A stretch of 52,774 bases of DNA from Hansschlegelia beijingensis (lineage in GTDB: Bacteria; Pseudomonadota; Alphaproteobacteria; Rhizobiales; Methylopilaceae). The notes below the pieces were generated by a model. It had not been told where the DNA came from, searched no databases, and saw only the letters and a list, made by a program, of their open reading frames with translations. The position numbers and the translations under genes are program-made. The stretch spans positions 1 through 52,774 of the forward strand of contig NZ_JACIDR010000008.1 in the NCBI RefSeq assembly GCF_014196425.1, read 5' to 3'. Below are positions 24,807-33,381 of the stretch, piece by piece (position 1 is the stretch's first letter; the number at the start of each line of letters is the position of its first letter).

Positions 24807-27026
24807 TCACGCGGCCGCGACGGCGTGCTCTTCTGTGCGGGCGAAGCGCCCGTAGAACGTCTCGCCCTGTTCGGCGAGCTCCACCAGCAGCGCGTTGGGG
24901 CGGAACCGCGCGCCGTGCCGGGCCTCGAGCGAACGGGCGAGCTCGACGAACCGCGCCGTTCCCATTCCGTCGATCCAGGACAGCGGGCCGCCCGTGAACG
25001 GCGCGAAGCCGAAACCCAGGATGGCGCCGACGTCCGCCTCGCGCACATCCGTGATGACGCCCTCCTCGACCGTGCGGGCCGCCTCCAGCGCCTGCGTGAC
25101 CAACAGGCGGTTGCGAAGTTCAGCCACCTCGAGCGTGTCGGGATCGAGCCTGGTCTGCTGGAGCTCGACCAGCCCGGGCCAAAGCCGCTTCTTGCCGCCC
25201 TCCGGATAGTCGTAGAATCCCTTGCGGTTCTTGCGCCCGAGCCGGCCCTCCTTTTCGACGAGCGTCTCTAGCAGCGCCTTCTGGGCCGCATTCACGGCCT
25301 GCGGCCCAAGCTGGGCTTCGGTCGCACGGACGATCTTGAGGCCAAGATCGAGCGCGACCTCATCGTTGAGCGACAACGGGCCGACCGGCATGCCCGCCTG
25401 CCTGGCGAGGTTCTCGATCATCGCCGGCGGAACGCCCTCTGTCAGCATCAGATGGCCTTCGAGCATGTACGCGATCACGCAGCGATTGGCGAAGAAGCCA
25501 CGGCTGTCCTTCACCACGATCGGGGTCTTCTTGATCGCGCGGACATAGTCGAGGGCCGTCGCGAGCGCCCGGTCCCCGGTCTGCTTCCCGACGATCACCT
25601 CGACCAGCATCATCTTCTCGACAGGCGAGAAGAAGTGGATGCCGACGACGTTCTCCGGTCGCTTCGACGCCTGCGCCAGCCCCGAGATCGGCAGCGTCGA
25701 GGTGTTGGAGGCGAAGATGGCGTCCTCGCGCAGCGCAGCCTCGACCTTGCCGATCACCTCCGCCTTGACCCCGGGGTCCTCGAACACCGCCTCGATCACC
25801 AGGTCGCAGTCTGCGAGCGCCGCGTAGTCCTGGGCCGTCGTGATGCGGCCGAGCAGCGCGTCGCGATCCGCGCCCGTGGCGCGCCCCTTGGCGACCTGAT
25901 CGGAGATCAGCTTCTGCGCGAAGGCCTTGCCCTTCGCGGCGGCCTCTTCGGTCTGGTCGATCAGCACGACCTCGAGCCCGGCGAGCGCGGAGACGTAGCC
26001 GACGCCTGCGCCCATGAAGCCGGCGCCCACCACGCCGACCTTCCGGAGCTTCGTGTCCGGAACGCTCTTCGGGCGCCGGGCGCCCTTGTTGAGCTCCTGC
26101 ATGGAGACGAACAGGGTGCGGATCATCGCCGCCGCCTCCGGCGACCGCAGCACCTTGGCGAACAGCCGGCTCTCGACCGTCAGCGCGAGGTCCATCGGCA
26201 GCTGGAGCCCGTCGAACACCGCCTGCAGCATGGCGCGGATCGCCGGGTAGTTGTCCTGGGTCTCGCGGCGGTAGATCGCGTTGGCGGCCGGGAAGGTCAT
26301 GAAGCCGGCCTTCGACCAGACGGGTCCGCCGGGCAGCTTGAAGCCCTTCTCGTCCCATGGCTTCACGGCCTTGGGGGCCCCGAGCAGCCAGGCTCTGGCG
26401 CGTCCGACGATCTCGTCCTTCGGCGCGACCTCGTCGACGAGCCGCATGGCGCGGGCCCGATCCGGGCGGATCTGCTCGCCCTTCATCAGCATCTGCAGCG
26501 CGTCCTGCGGCTGCATCATCCGCGCGATCCGCGTCGTGCCGCCGGCGCCCGGGAACAGGCCGACCTTCACCTCCGGCAGGCCGACGCGGGTCGAGGGATC
26601 GTCCGACGCCACGCGATAGTGGCAGGCGAGGGCGAGCTCGAAGGCGCCGCCGAGGCAGACGCCGTTGATGGCGACGGCCCAGGGCTTTCCGCTGGTCTCG
26701 ATGCGGCGGTAGAGCAGACTGAGCTGGCGGCTTTCCTCGAACACGGCCTTCGCGGCCGCCGCCTCGCCATGCTGCCCTTTCTCGCGCGCATAGAGACGCG
26801 CGATGCCTTCCAGCATGGTCAGGTCGGCGCCGCCCGAAAACGCCTTCTTGCCGGACGAGACCAGGACGGCTTTGACCGCGTCGTCCGAGATCACCCGGTC
26901 GACGACCGCCGAAAGCTCCGCGATGGCCTCCGCCGTAAGCACGTTCATCGAGCGCCCGGCCATGTCCCAGACGACGGAGAGAATGCCGTCGCCGTCGAGC
27001 TCGGTGCGGAAGCTGGGATCGGTCAT
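24807..27026 (-). CDS. fadJ: 3-hydroxyacyl-CoA dehydrogenase / enoyl-CoA hydratase, FadJ/FadB-type
   Basis: A 739-residue bifunctional beta-oxidation enzyme that hydrates enoyl-CoA and oxidises the hydroxyacyl-CoA. The N-terminal crotonase half (1-190) has the oxyanion-hole region GGADLTMLEG, GVCLGGAFELALAC with the first catalytic glutamate and GLPEVKVGLFPGAGGT with the second. The C-terminal half starts with the NAD-binding VGVVGAGFMGAG. ASNTSTLPI and HFFSPVEKMMLVEV carry the catalytic histidine region. The ATG at 27026 has GGAGACG upstream; a longer open frame crosses a palindromic repeat and was rejected. It probably forms a complex with the thiolase encoded just upstream. Confidence 0.95.
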   Translation of the reverse strand: MTDPSFRTELDGDGILSVVWDMAGRSMNVLTAEAIAELSAVVDRVISDDAVKAVLVSSGKKAFSGGADLTMLEGIARLYAREKGQHGEAAAAKAVFEESRQLSLLYRRIETSGKPWAVAINGVCLGGAFELALACHYRVASDDPSTRVGLPEVKVGLFPGAGGTTRIARMMQPQDALQMLMKGEQIRPDRARAMRLVDEVAPKDEIVGRARAWLLGAPKAVKPWDEKGFKLPGGPVWSKAGFMTFPAANAIYRRETQDNYPAIRAMLQAVFDGLQLPMDLALTVESRLFAKVLRSPEAAAMIRTLFVSMQELNKGARRPKSVPDTKLRKVGVVGAGFMGAGVGYVSALAGLEVVLIDQTEEAAAKGKAFAQKLISDQVAKGRATGADRDALLGRITTAQDYAALADCDLVIEAVFEDPGVKAEVIGKVEAALREDAIFASNTSTLPISGLAQASKRPENVVGIHFFSPVEKMMLVEVIVGKQTGDRALATALDYVRAIKKTPIVVKDSRGFFANRCVIAYMLEGHLMLTEGVPPAMIENLARQAGMPVGPLSLNDEVALDLGLKIVRATEAQLGPQAVNAAQKALLETLVEKEGRLGRKNRKGFYDYPEGGKKRLWPGLVELQQTRLDPDTLEVAELRNRLLVTQALEAARTVEEGVITDVREADVGAILGFGFAPFTGGPLSWIDGMGTARFVELARSLEARHGARFRPNALLVELAEQGETFYGRFARTEEHAVAAA

Positions 27027-27038
27027 CGTTTCGTCTCC

Positions 27039-27089
27039 GTCATCCCGGCCGCAGCGAAGCGGAGAGCCGGGATCGTCATCCGGAATGAC
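27039..27089. repeat. REP-like palindromic element 1, upstream of fadJ
   Basis: ATCCCGG (27042-27048) pairs with CCGGGAT (27067-27073) and is followed by the palindrome GTCAT-CCGGA-ATGAC (27075-27089). GTCATCCCGG...CCGGGAT elements of this kind are dispersed in many alphaproteobacterial genomes. Only one copy is in this window, so the repeat nature is inferred from knowledge of such elements. Confidence 0.45.
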
Positions 27090-27146
27090 CTCGTCTTGAT
27101 CCGCTTTGGGCGGACCGTCCGACGTCAAGCTCTACGGTCGGTATGG

Positions 27147-27169
27147 GTCCTCCGGTCAAGCCGGAGGAC
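27147..27169. repeat. REP-like palindromic element 2, between fadA and fadJ
   Basis: GTCCTCCGG (27147-27155) and CCGGAGGAC (27161-27169) form a perfect nine-base stem around TCAAG, followed by GACGACGA. The GTCAAGCCGGAGGAC core is another form common in dispersed intergenic repeats of this group. It could also act as an intra-operon mRNA stabiliser between the thiolase and FadJ genes. Confidence 0.45.
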
Positions 27170-27244
27170 GACGACGAGAGGTTCACATGCCGATCCTGAT
27201 CACGGTCCCGGCTCTCCCTGACGCTCGGCCGAGACGGCGCCATT

Positions 27245-28453
27245 TCACACCCGCTCGATGATCGTCGCCGTGCCCATGCCGGCGCCGATGCAGAGCGTCA
27301 CGAGCGCCGTCTCCTTGCCTGACCGTTCGAGCTCGTCGATCGCGGCGCCCAGGATCATCGCGCCGGTCGCGCCGAGCGGATGGCCCATGGCGATCGCGCC
27401 GCCGTTCGGGTTCACCTTGGCGGGATCGAGATCGAAGGCCTGCAGATAGCGCAGAACCACGGCCGCGAAGGCCTCGTTGACCTCGAACAGGTCGATGTCG
27501 GCGAGCGACATGCCAGCCCGCTTCAGCACCTTCCTGGTGACGTCTATCGGTCCGGTGAGCATCAGCGCCGGGTCGGAGCCGATATTGGCGAAGGCCCTGA
27601 TGCGCGCGCGCGGCTTCAGGCCAGCGTCCTCGCCGGCCTCGCGGGAGCCGACCAGCACGGCCGCAGCGCCGTCCACGATTCCGGACGAGTTGCCGGCGTG
27701 ATGGACGTGCTCGACCCGCTCGACCTCCGGATGAGCGTAGATCGCGACGGCGTCGAAGCCGCCCATCTCGCCCATCTCGACGAAGGACGGCTTCAGGCTC
27801 CCGAGCGACTGCATCGTGGTCTCGGGGCGCATATGCTCGTCGCGGTCGAGCAGGATGATCTCGTTGACGTCCTTCACCGGGACGACGGAGTTCGCGAACC
27901 GGCCGGCCTCCCACGCGGCCGCCGCGCGCTTCTGGCTCTCCACCGCGTAGGCGTCGACCTCGTCGCGCGAGAAACCGTATTTGGTCGCGATCAGATCGGC
28001 CGAGACGCCCTGCGGCATGAAATAGGACTTCACCGCGATCGCAGGGTCCATCGGCCAGGCCCCGCCCGAGGCCCCGATCCCGACGCGGCTCATGCTCTCG
28101 ACGCCGCCGCCCACGACGAGGTCGTGCTGGCCGGACATCACCTGCGCGGCGGCGAAGTTGACCGCGTCGAGCCCGGACGCGCAGAACCTGTTGATCTGCA
28201 CGCCTGGGACCTGCACGCCGTAGTCCGCCGCGAGCGCGGCCGCGCGGGCGATGTCGCCGCCGGCCTCGCCGACGGGATCGACGCAGCCCAGCACCACATC
28301 GTCGATGCGGCCGGTCTCCAGCCCGGTGCGCTTCGCGATCGCGCGAAGCGCCGTGGTCGCAAGGCCAAGCGTCGAGACCTCGTGCAGCGCGCCGTCGGGC
28401 TTGCCGCGGCCGCGCGGCGTGCGGACCGCGTCGTAGATGAAGGCCTCGGGCAT
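27245..28453 (-). CDS. fadA: Acetyl-CoA C-acyltransferase (thiolase)
   Basis: A 402-residue thiolase completing beta-oxidation by cleaving 3-ketoacyl-CoA with CoA. Active-site elements are all present: nucleophilic cysteine in [12 protein letters not shown], histidine in NEAFAAV context, GHPLGATGA, and the second cysteine in [10 protein letters not shown]. Length and the [16 protein letters not shown] segment are typical of degradative thiolases. It sits 31 bases after the acyl-CoA dehydrogenase gene on the same strand and upstream of fadJ, although about 220 bases with two palindromic elements separate it from fadJ. Confidence 0.95.
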   Translation of the reverse strand: MPEAFIYDAVRTPRGRGKPDGALHEVSTLGLATTALRAIAKRTGLETGRIDDVVLGCVDPVGEAGGDIARAAALAADYGVQVPGVQINRFCASGLDAVNFAAAQVMSGQHDLVVGGGVESMSRVGIGASGGAWPMDPAIAVKSYFMPQGVSADLIATKYGFSRDEVDAYAVESQKRAAAAWEAGRFANSVVPVKDVNEIILLDRDEHMRPETTMQSLGSLKPSFVEMGEMGGFDAVAIYAHPEVERVEHVHHAGNSSGIVDGAAAVLVGSREAGEDAGLKPRARIRAFANIGSDPALMLTGPIDVTRKVLKRAGMSLADIDLFEVNEAFAAVVLRYLQAFDLDPAKVNPNGGAIAMGHPLGATGAMILGAAIDELERSGKETALVTLCIGAGMGTATIIERV

Positions 28454-28484
28454 TGGCGTCCTCCTTGCGGCCGGCGGTCCGTTC

Positions 28485-30278
28485 TCAGAAAGCGTCGGCC
28501 GGCAGCGCCATGACCGTGTCGGCGCCGGCCGCGATCCTGGCGAGCCGCGTCGCGGTCTCGGGCAGCGTCCGCTCCATGAAGAAGCGGCCGGCCACGAGCT
28601 TGGCGTCCATGCGCTCCGCGACGCCGTTCCCTTCGGCCCTCTTCGCGACCGCCGCCTTGGCGATCCTCCCCCACATATAGCCGAGCCCCACCAGGCCGAA
28701 GAGGTGCATGTAGTCGGTCGCGCCCGCGCCTGCGTTGTCGGGCTTGCCCATGGCGTTGGCCATGAACCACATCGTGGCCTTCTGCAGGTCTTCCCGCGCG
28801 CGCCGGAGCGGTCCGGTGAAGGGCTTCAGCGCCCCGTCCTCGGCGTTGTCGGCGAGGAAGCCGTCGACCTCCTTGAAGAAGGCCATCACGGCGCGGCCGC
28901 CGTCACGCGGCAGCTTGCGGCCGACGAGGTCCATCGCCTGCACGCCGTTCGCGCCCTCGTAGATCATGGCGATGCGGGCGTCCCGGACGAACTGCTCCAT
29001 GCCCCATTCGGCGATGTAGCCATGGCCGCCGAACATCTGCTGCGCCATGACGGCGTTGTCGAAACCGACGTCGGTGATCACGCCTTTGATGACGGGCGTC
29101 ATCAGGCTCATGTGGTCGTCGCCCTCGCGCTTCTCGCGCTCGTCCTCGGAGACGCGGGCGACGTCGCCCTTGAGCGCGGTCCAGAGGATCAGCGCGCGCG
29201 CGGCCTCGTTGAACGCCTTGATGGACAGCAGGGTGCGGCGCACGTCGGGATGCACGATGATCGGATCGGCCGGGCGCGAGGGCTCCTTCGCGCCGGTCAG
29301 CGCGCGGCCCTGAAGGCGCTCCTTGGCGTAGGCGGCGGCGTTCTGGTAGGCGACTTCGGACTGGGAGAGGCCCTGAACGCCGACGCCGAGCCGCGCCTCG
29401 TTCATCATCGTGAACATGGCCGCGAGGCCGCGGTTCTCCTCGCCGACGAGCCACGCCGCGGCGCCGTCGTAGTTCATCACGCAGGTGGCGTTGCCGTGGA
29501 TGCCCATCTTGCGCTCGATGGAGCCGCAGGAGATCCCGTTCCGCGCGCCGAGCGAACCGTCCGGGTTCACCAGCCGCTTGGGCGCGACGAACAGCGAGAT
29601 GCCCTTGGTGCCGGCCGGCGCGCCGTCGACGCGGGCGAGCACCAAATGCACGATGTTCTCGGTGAGGTCGTGTTCGCCGGACGAGATGAAGATCTTGGAG
29701 CCGGTGATCCGGTACGAACCGTCGCCGGCGGGGGTCGCGCGGGTGCGGATCAGGCCGAGATCGGTGCCGCAATGCGGCTCCGTGAGGTTCATGGTGCCGG
29801 TCCACTCGCCCGACACCATCCGCGGGAGATATGTCCGCTTCTGCTCCTCGGAGCCGTGCAGCGTCAGCGCGGCGATGGCCCCCTGGGTGAGGCCCGGATA
29901 CATGGCGAACGCCATGTTGGCCGAGGACGCATATTCGTTGACGACGGACGTCAGCAGGTGCGGCAGGCCTTGCCCGCCATGCTCCGGCGCGGCCGAGAGG
30001 CCGATCCAGCCGCCTTCCGCGAAGGCCCGGTAGGCGTCCCTGAACCCCTCCGGCGTCTTCACGCTCCCGTCGGGCCCGAGCGCGCAGCCGGCCAGATCGC
30101 CGGCCTGGTTGGTGGGCAGCAGCGTCCGCTCGCACAGCCTGGCGGCCTCCGCCAGGATCGCCTCGACCGTCTCCCGGCCCGCGTCCGCGAAGCCGGGCAG
30201 GTTGGCGTGCCGTTCATAGCCGAGCACGTCGAACAGCAGGAACAGCGTGTCTTCGACGGGCGCTCTGTAGGTCGGCAT
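28485..30278 (-). CDS. Acyl-CoA dehydrogenase (long-form, FadE-like group)
   Basis: A 597-residue FAD enzyme introducing the first double bond in fatty acyl-CoA. It belongs to the roughly 600-residue class with an extra C-terminal domain, as found with FadB/FadA homologues in Proteobacteria. [18 protein letters not shown] is the FAD-contact loop, [19 protein letters not shown] the substrate region, and [41 protein letters not shown] contains, in order, the conserved GGxGY, RDxRI and IYEGTxxIQ-type motifs (here EGANGVQ). An N-terminal stretch, [19 protein letters not shown], matches the domain that begins this subclass. First gene of the beta-oxidation trio. Confidence 0.94.
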   Translation of the reverse strand: MPTYRAPVEDTLFLLFDVLGYERHANLPGFADAGRETVEAILAEAARLCERTLLPTNQAGDLAGCALGPDGSVKTPEGFRDAYRAFAEGGWIGLSAAPEHGGQGLPHLLTSVVNEYASSANMAFAMYPGLTQGAIAALTLHGSEEQKRTYLPRMVSGEWTGTMNLTEPHCGTDLGLIRTRATPAGDGSYRITGSKIFISSGEHDLTENIVHLVLARVDGAPAGTKGISLFVAPKRLVNPDGSLGARNGISCGSIERKMGIHGNATCVMNYDGAAAWLVGEENRGLAAMFTMMNEARLGVGVQGLSQSEVAYQNAAAYAKERLQGRALTGAKEPSRPADPIIVHPDVRRTLLSIKAFNEAARALILWTALKGDVARVSEDEREKREGDDHMSLMTPVIKGVITDVGFDNAVMAQQMFGGHGYIAEWGMEQFVRDARIAMIYEGANGVQAMDLVGRKLPRDGGRAVMAFFKEVDGFLADNAEDGALKPFTGPLRRAREDLQKATMWFMANAMGKPDNAGAGATDYMHLFGLVGLGYMWGRIAKAAVAKRAEGNGVAERMDAKLVAGRFFMERTLPETATRLARIAAGADTVMALPADAF

Positions 30279-30356
30279 GCCCGGCCCCGCGATGGGTTGT
30301 GGTCATGCACGATAGCCTCAGCCCGCGCAGCCGCAACCCCGCCGAGCGGCCGAAGA

Positions 30357-30776
30357 TCAGGCCGCGAAGATCGCCGCGTCGTCCGCGAAGGCCTTGAACT
30401 CGAGCGCGTTGCCCGAGGGATCGAGGACGAACATCGTGGCCTGCTCGCCCGGCTCGCCTTCGAACCTGACCTTGGGCCGCAGCCGCCAGTTCGTCTGCGG
30501 ATCGGCCTCGAGCCGCTGCGCAAGGCTGCGCCAGTCGTCCATTCGAAGGATGACGCCGAAGTGCGGGATCGGAACGGCGTCGCCGTCGACGCCGCCAGTG
30601 GCCTCCGGCGCAGAGCTCGCGGGACGCAGGTGAGCCGAAAGCTGGTGGCCGAACAGATCGAAATCGATCCAGGCGCCGGGGCTTTCGCGGCCGATCCGGC
30701 AGCCCATCACGTCGCCATAGAAACGCCGGGTGGCCTCCAGATCGGAAACAGGGAATGCAAGGTGGAAGGGACGCAT
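30357..30776 (-). CDS. VOC-superfamily (glyoxalase-like) protein
   Basis: A 139-residue protein with two beta-alpha-beta-beta-beta modules. FHLAFPVSDLEATRRFYGDVMG is the first-module signature with a likely metal histidine, HFGVIL opens the second, and MFVLDPSGNALEFKAF closes it with the usual glutamate ligand. The set H, H, E is consistent with a metal-dependent VOC enzyme such as a dioxygenase or lyase, but the substrate is unknown. The ATG at 30776 is preferred over a TTG nine bases upstream. It begins five bases after the response regulator, suggesting co-transcription. Confidence 0.87.
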   Translation of the reverse strand: MRPFHLAFPVSDLEATRRFYGDVMGCRIGRESPGAWIDFDLFGHQLSAHLRPASSAPEATGGVDGDAVPIPHFGVILRMDDWRSLAQRLEADPQTNWRLRPKVRFEGEPGEQATMFVLDPSGNALEFKAFADDAAIFAA

Positions 30777-30781
30777 CAGTC

Positions 30782-31156
30782 TCAAGTCCGAGCAGCGGTG
30801 GCGAGTTGCTGGAGGGCCCGCTGCAGATCCTCCGTGACGAAGGGCTTCTGCAAGGTCGGAGCCTCGGGATAGCGGTCACGCACGCCGGCCCCGCCATAGC
30901 CGGTCACGAATACGAACGGGATGTTCCGTTCGATCAGGGCGTCCGCCACCGCGAAGCTCTGCTCCCCGCCGAGATTGACGTCAAGCAGCGCGCCGTCGAT
31001 CTGCTCGGTCGAGATCATTTTGAGAGCGGTGGCGACAGAGCTCGCCGGACCGACCACCGCGGCGCCGCTGTCGATCAGCATGTCCTCGAACAGCATCGAG
31101 ATCATCGCCTCGTCCTCGACAAGCAGGATGCGGAGGCCGTTCAGCTTTTCCGTCAT
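30782..31156 (-). CDS. Single-domain response regulator
   Basis: A 124-residue stand-alone receiver domain. LLVEDEAMISMLFEDML has the acidic pair, GALLDVNLGGE the phospho-acceptor aspartate, FVFVTGYGG the switch threonine and LQKPF the lysine. No output domain is present, so it may act by protein contact or as a phosphate sink. Its ATG overlaps the stop of the HWE kinase gene (ATGA), which marks the two as a cognate pair. Receivers of this form often accompany HWE kinases in Hyphomicrobiales. Confidence 0.93.
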   Translation of the reverse strand: MTEKLNGLRILLVEDEAMISMLFEDMLIDSGAAVVGPASSVATALKMISTEQIDGALLDVNLGGEQSFAVADALIERNIPFVFVTGYGGAGVRDRYPEAPTLQKPFVTEDLQRALQQLATAART

Positions 31157-33084
31157 GGAAGCATGACTTTCTGGGAGAGGGGGAACTGGAACACACATGC
31201 GACGCCGGTTGGCGTGAATTCAAGCTTGGCCTCGCCGCCGAGCTCGGCCGGGGCGCCGCGCTCGATCAGCCGCAACCCGAAGCCACGCCGTTGCGGCGCC
31301 TCGACCGGCGGTCCGTCGGCCTCCCGCCAGGCGATGCGGATTCCCGCGCGATCGGCCACGTCCTGCATGTTCCAGGTGACCGACACCCGTCCTCCTGCTC
31401 GCGACAGCGCGCCGAATTTCGCGGCGTTGGTCGCGAGTTCGTGCAAGGCGAGGCTGAATGTCACCGCCGCGGTGGGCGCAAGGCGAACGTCGGGTCCGCC
31501 GCTCACGATCCTGTCGGGCTCTGCAGAGCCGTAAGGAGCGAGCGTGGCGGTGACCAGATCGGCAAGCGGGGCGGAAGTCCAGGTCTCGCGCATCAACAAG
31601 TTATGAGCGTGCGAGAGCGCCATCAGGCGCGCGTTGAAGACGCGCTCGAATTCATCCACCGACGAGGTGGTCGCCCGCGTCTGGTGCGCGAGGGCCTGAA
31701 CCGTCGCAAGGTTGTTCTTCACGCGGTGGTTCAGCTCGGCGAGCAACCAGGCGCGGATCCGCTCCTGTTCCTTTCGCTCGGTCACGTCGGTCGTGACGCT
31801 GAAAAACCCGTTGACCTTGCCCTTGTCGTCCAGCAGCCGCGTCACGTTGGTCTGCGCCCAGACGTACGAGCCGTCAGGGCGCACATATCGCTTCTCGATC
31901 GAATAGGGCTCGCCGCTCTCATGGGCCTCCGCCAACCGGCGGTCGGTCAGGGCCAGGTCGTCCGGATGGGTGACCTGACTGATCGTGAGACCGGACGCCT
32001 CGTCGACCGAGCGGCCGAGGATGCGCGCCATGCTCGGATTGATCCGGATGAACGCGCCTTTGTCGTCCACCTCCGAAAGCCCGACGCCGGCTTCCCCGAA
32101 AATGGCCGCGAAGCGCCGCTCGTTCTCGCGAAGGCGCGCCATCGTCTCGGCCCGGTCGAGCGCGACCCAGATCCGCTCGGCGGTCTCGCGGGCGAGATCG
32201 GTCTCATGCGGCGACCATCGCCTCGGCTTGTCGTCGTCCATGAACAGGAAGGCGATCGCGCGGCCGTTCCGCACGACCGGCGCGATGGCGTTGGCGCGAA
32301 CACCGAAGCGCCGCAGGTTCGCGACCGCTTCCGCCGAGAATCTGGCGTCCTTCAGGACGTCCGCGCTCGAGACGGTCCGGCCGGACAGCATCTCCGCCAT
32401 GACGGGGCCGCCGAAGTCCGGCAGTCGGAACTTGCCGTTTGCGACGTCCTGCATCGCGGGCTTGCGCCAGCTCCCCGCGACGTGGGCGACTTCGCCCTCG
32501 ACGACGGAATAGCCGACCCGCGCAAGCCCCAGATGCCGCCCGAGCCGCTCAAGGATGATCGACAGCCCCGCGGCGGCGTCCTTCTCGCCCGAGGTCAGGT
32601 CGCGCAATCGGTCGCGCAGCTCAAGGGCGAAATCCTGGGCGCGCTGGGCCAGGACGCGGGCCGTCGTCTCCAGGCCCTGGTTGAAAACGCCTGCGACCCG
32701 CCCCGACGAGTCGAAAATGGGGGTGAAGCTGTAGTCCCAATACGTCTCGGCGGTCTCGCCGTCGCGCTGCAGCGGGAGCATCTGATCCGACGTCGAGAAG
32801 CCCTTGCCGGTCTGCATCACGTGTTCGAACTGCGGACCGACGATGGGCCAGATGCTCGCCCAGACCTCCGCCGCCGGCCGGCCGATCGCCCAGGGATGGA
32901 GCTCTCCCGCGACGGGCATCCAGGCGTCATTGTAGAGAAGCCGCAGCTCGGGGCCCCAATAGATCGCGGTGGGCACGCTGGAGTGCAGGCAGATCCCGAG
33001 CGCCGCCTTGAGCTCACCCGGCCACGCCGACGGCGACCCGAGCGGCGATCCGCTCCAGTCGAAGCCCTCGAGGCGCCTCGCCAT
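31153..33084 (-). CDS. PAS/GAF HWE-family sensor histidine kinase
   Basis: A 643-residue soluble kinase with no membrane segment. In order: a PAS-like domain (about 25-150, ending in a TPIFDSSGRVAGVFNQGLET segment), a GAF domain (about 160-310, EGEVAHVAGSWR ... VLKDARFSAEAV), a canonical PAS domain with PAC (about 320-440, ending TTDVTERKEQERI), and the HWE kinase core. The core shows the phospho-histidine in ELNHRVKNNLATVQALA, N box ALHELATNAAKFGAL, the W-x-E residues in WREADG, and GFGLRLIERG. The stimulus may be light or redox through the PAS/GAF modules (speculative). Conserved family sequence (LFSGGGEM) continues upstream of the ATG at 33084 in the open frame without an ATG, GTG or TTG, so the start is uncertain. 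Overlaps its response regulator. Confidence 0.92.
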   Translation of the reverse strand: MARRLEGFDWSGSPLGSPSAWPGELKAALGICLHSSVPTAIYWGPELRLLYNDAWMPVAGELHPWAIGRPAAEVWASIWPIVGPQFEHVMQTGKGFSTSDQMLPLQRDGETAETYWDYSFTPIFDSSGRVAGVFNQGLETTARVLAQRAQDFALELRDRLRDLTSGEKDAAAGLSIILERLGRHLGLARVGYSVVEGEVAHVAGSWRKPAMQDVANGKFRLPDFGGPVMAEMLSGRTVSSADVLKDARFSAEAVANLRRFGVRANAIAPVVRNGRAIAFLFMDDDKPRRWSPHETDLARETAERIWVALDRAETMARLRENERRFAAIFGEAGVGLSEVDDKGAFIRINPSMARILGRSVDEASGLTISQVTHPDDLALTDRRLAEAHESGEPYSIEKRYVRPDGSYVWAQTNVTRLLDDKGKVNGFFSVTTDVTERKEQERIRAWLLAELNHRVKNNLATVQALAHQTRATTSSVDEFERVFNARLMALSHAHNLLMRETWTSAPLADLVTATLAPYGSAEPDRIVSGGPDVRLAPTAAVTFSLALHELATNAAKFGALSRAGGRVSVTWNMQDVADRAGIRIAWREADGPPVEAPQRRGFGLRLIERGAPAELGGEAKLEFTPTGVACVFQFPLSQKVMLP

Positions 33085-33381
33085 CTCTCCGCCGCCGCTA
33101 AACAGCTCGGTTCCCCATCCGAGATGCGGACGGTCGCTTGCCGTGCGGCCGCCGAACGCTGATCGCCGCCGTTGGCGCCGCGTCGGCTGGATTATGGGAA
33201 CGCATCGTCGCTTCGACAGGGTTTCAAAACGGAACAGGGCTCAATAAGACCATTTTTTGACATACCGATCCTGTTCTCCGCGACGCAAGTGCGAACCTGC
33301 CGCGACCGGTCCGCCTGTCCTTGGCCGCATTCATCCCGGAAGACACGCGTCAGCGATCGAATCACGCACCTTCAGGGCGCC

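Noticed and set aside
27027-27128. N-terminal extension of FadJ
   Set aside because: It translates a palindromic repeat element and lacks crotonase-family sequence; the ATG at 27026 has a good ribosome site.
28437-30872. 811-codon plus-strand open frame opposite the acyl-CoA dehydrogenase and VOC genes
   Set aside because: It mirrors two well-defined leftward genes and has no domain or ribosome-binding site; shadow frame.
33220-33262. EcfG-type (GGAAC-N16/17-CGTT) general stress promoter near the HWE kinase
   Set aside because: A GGAAC is present near 33229 but no CGTT at the required spacing.
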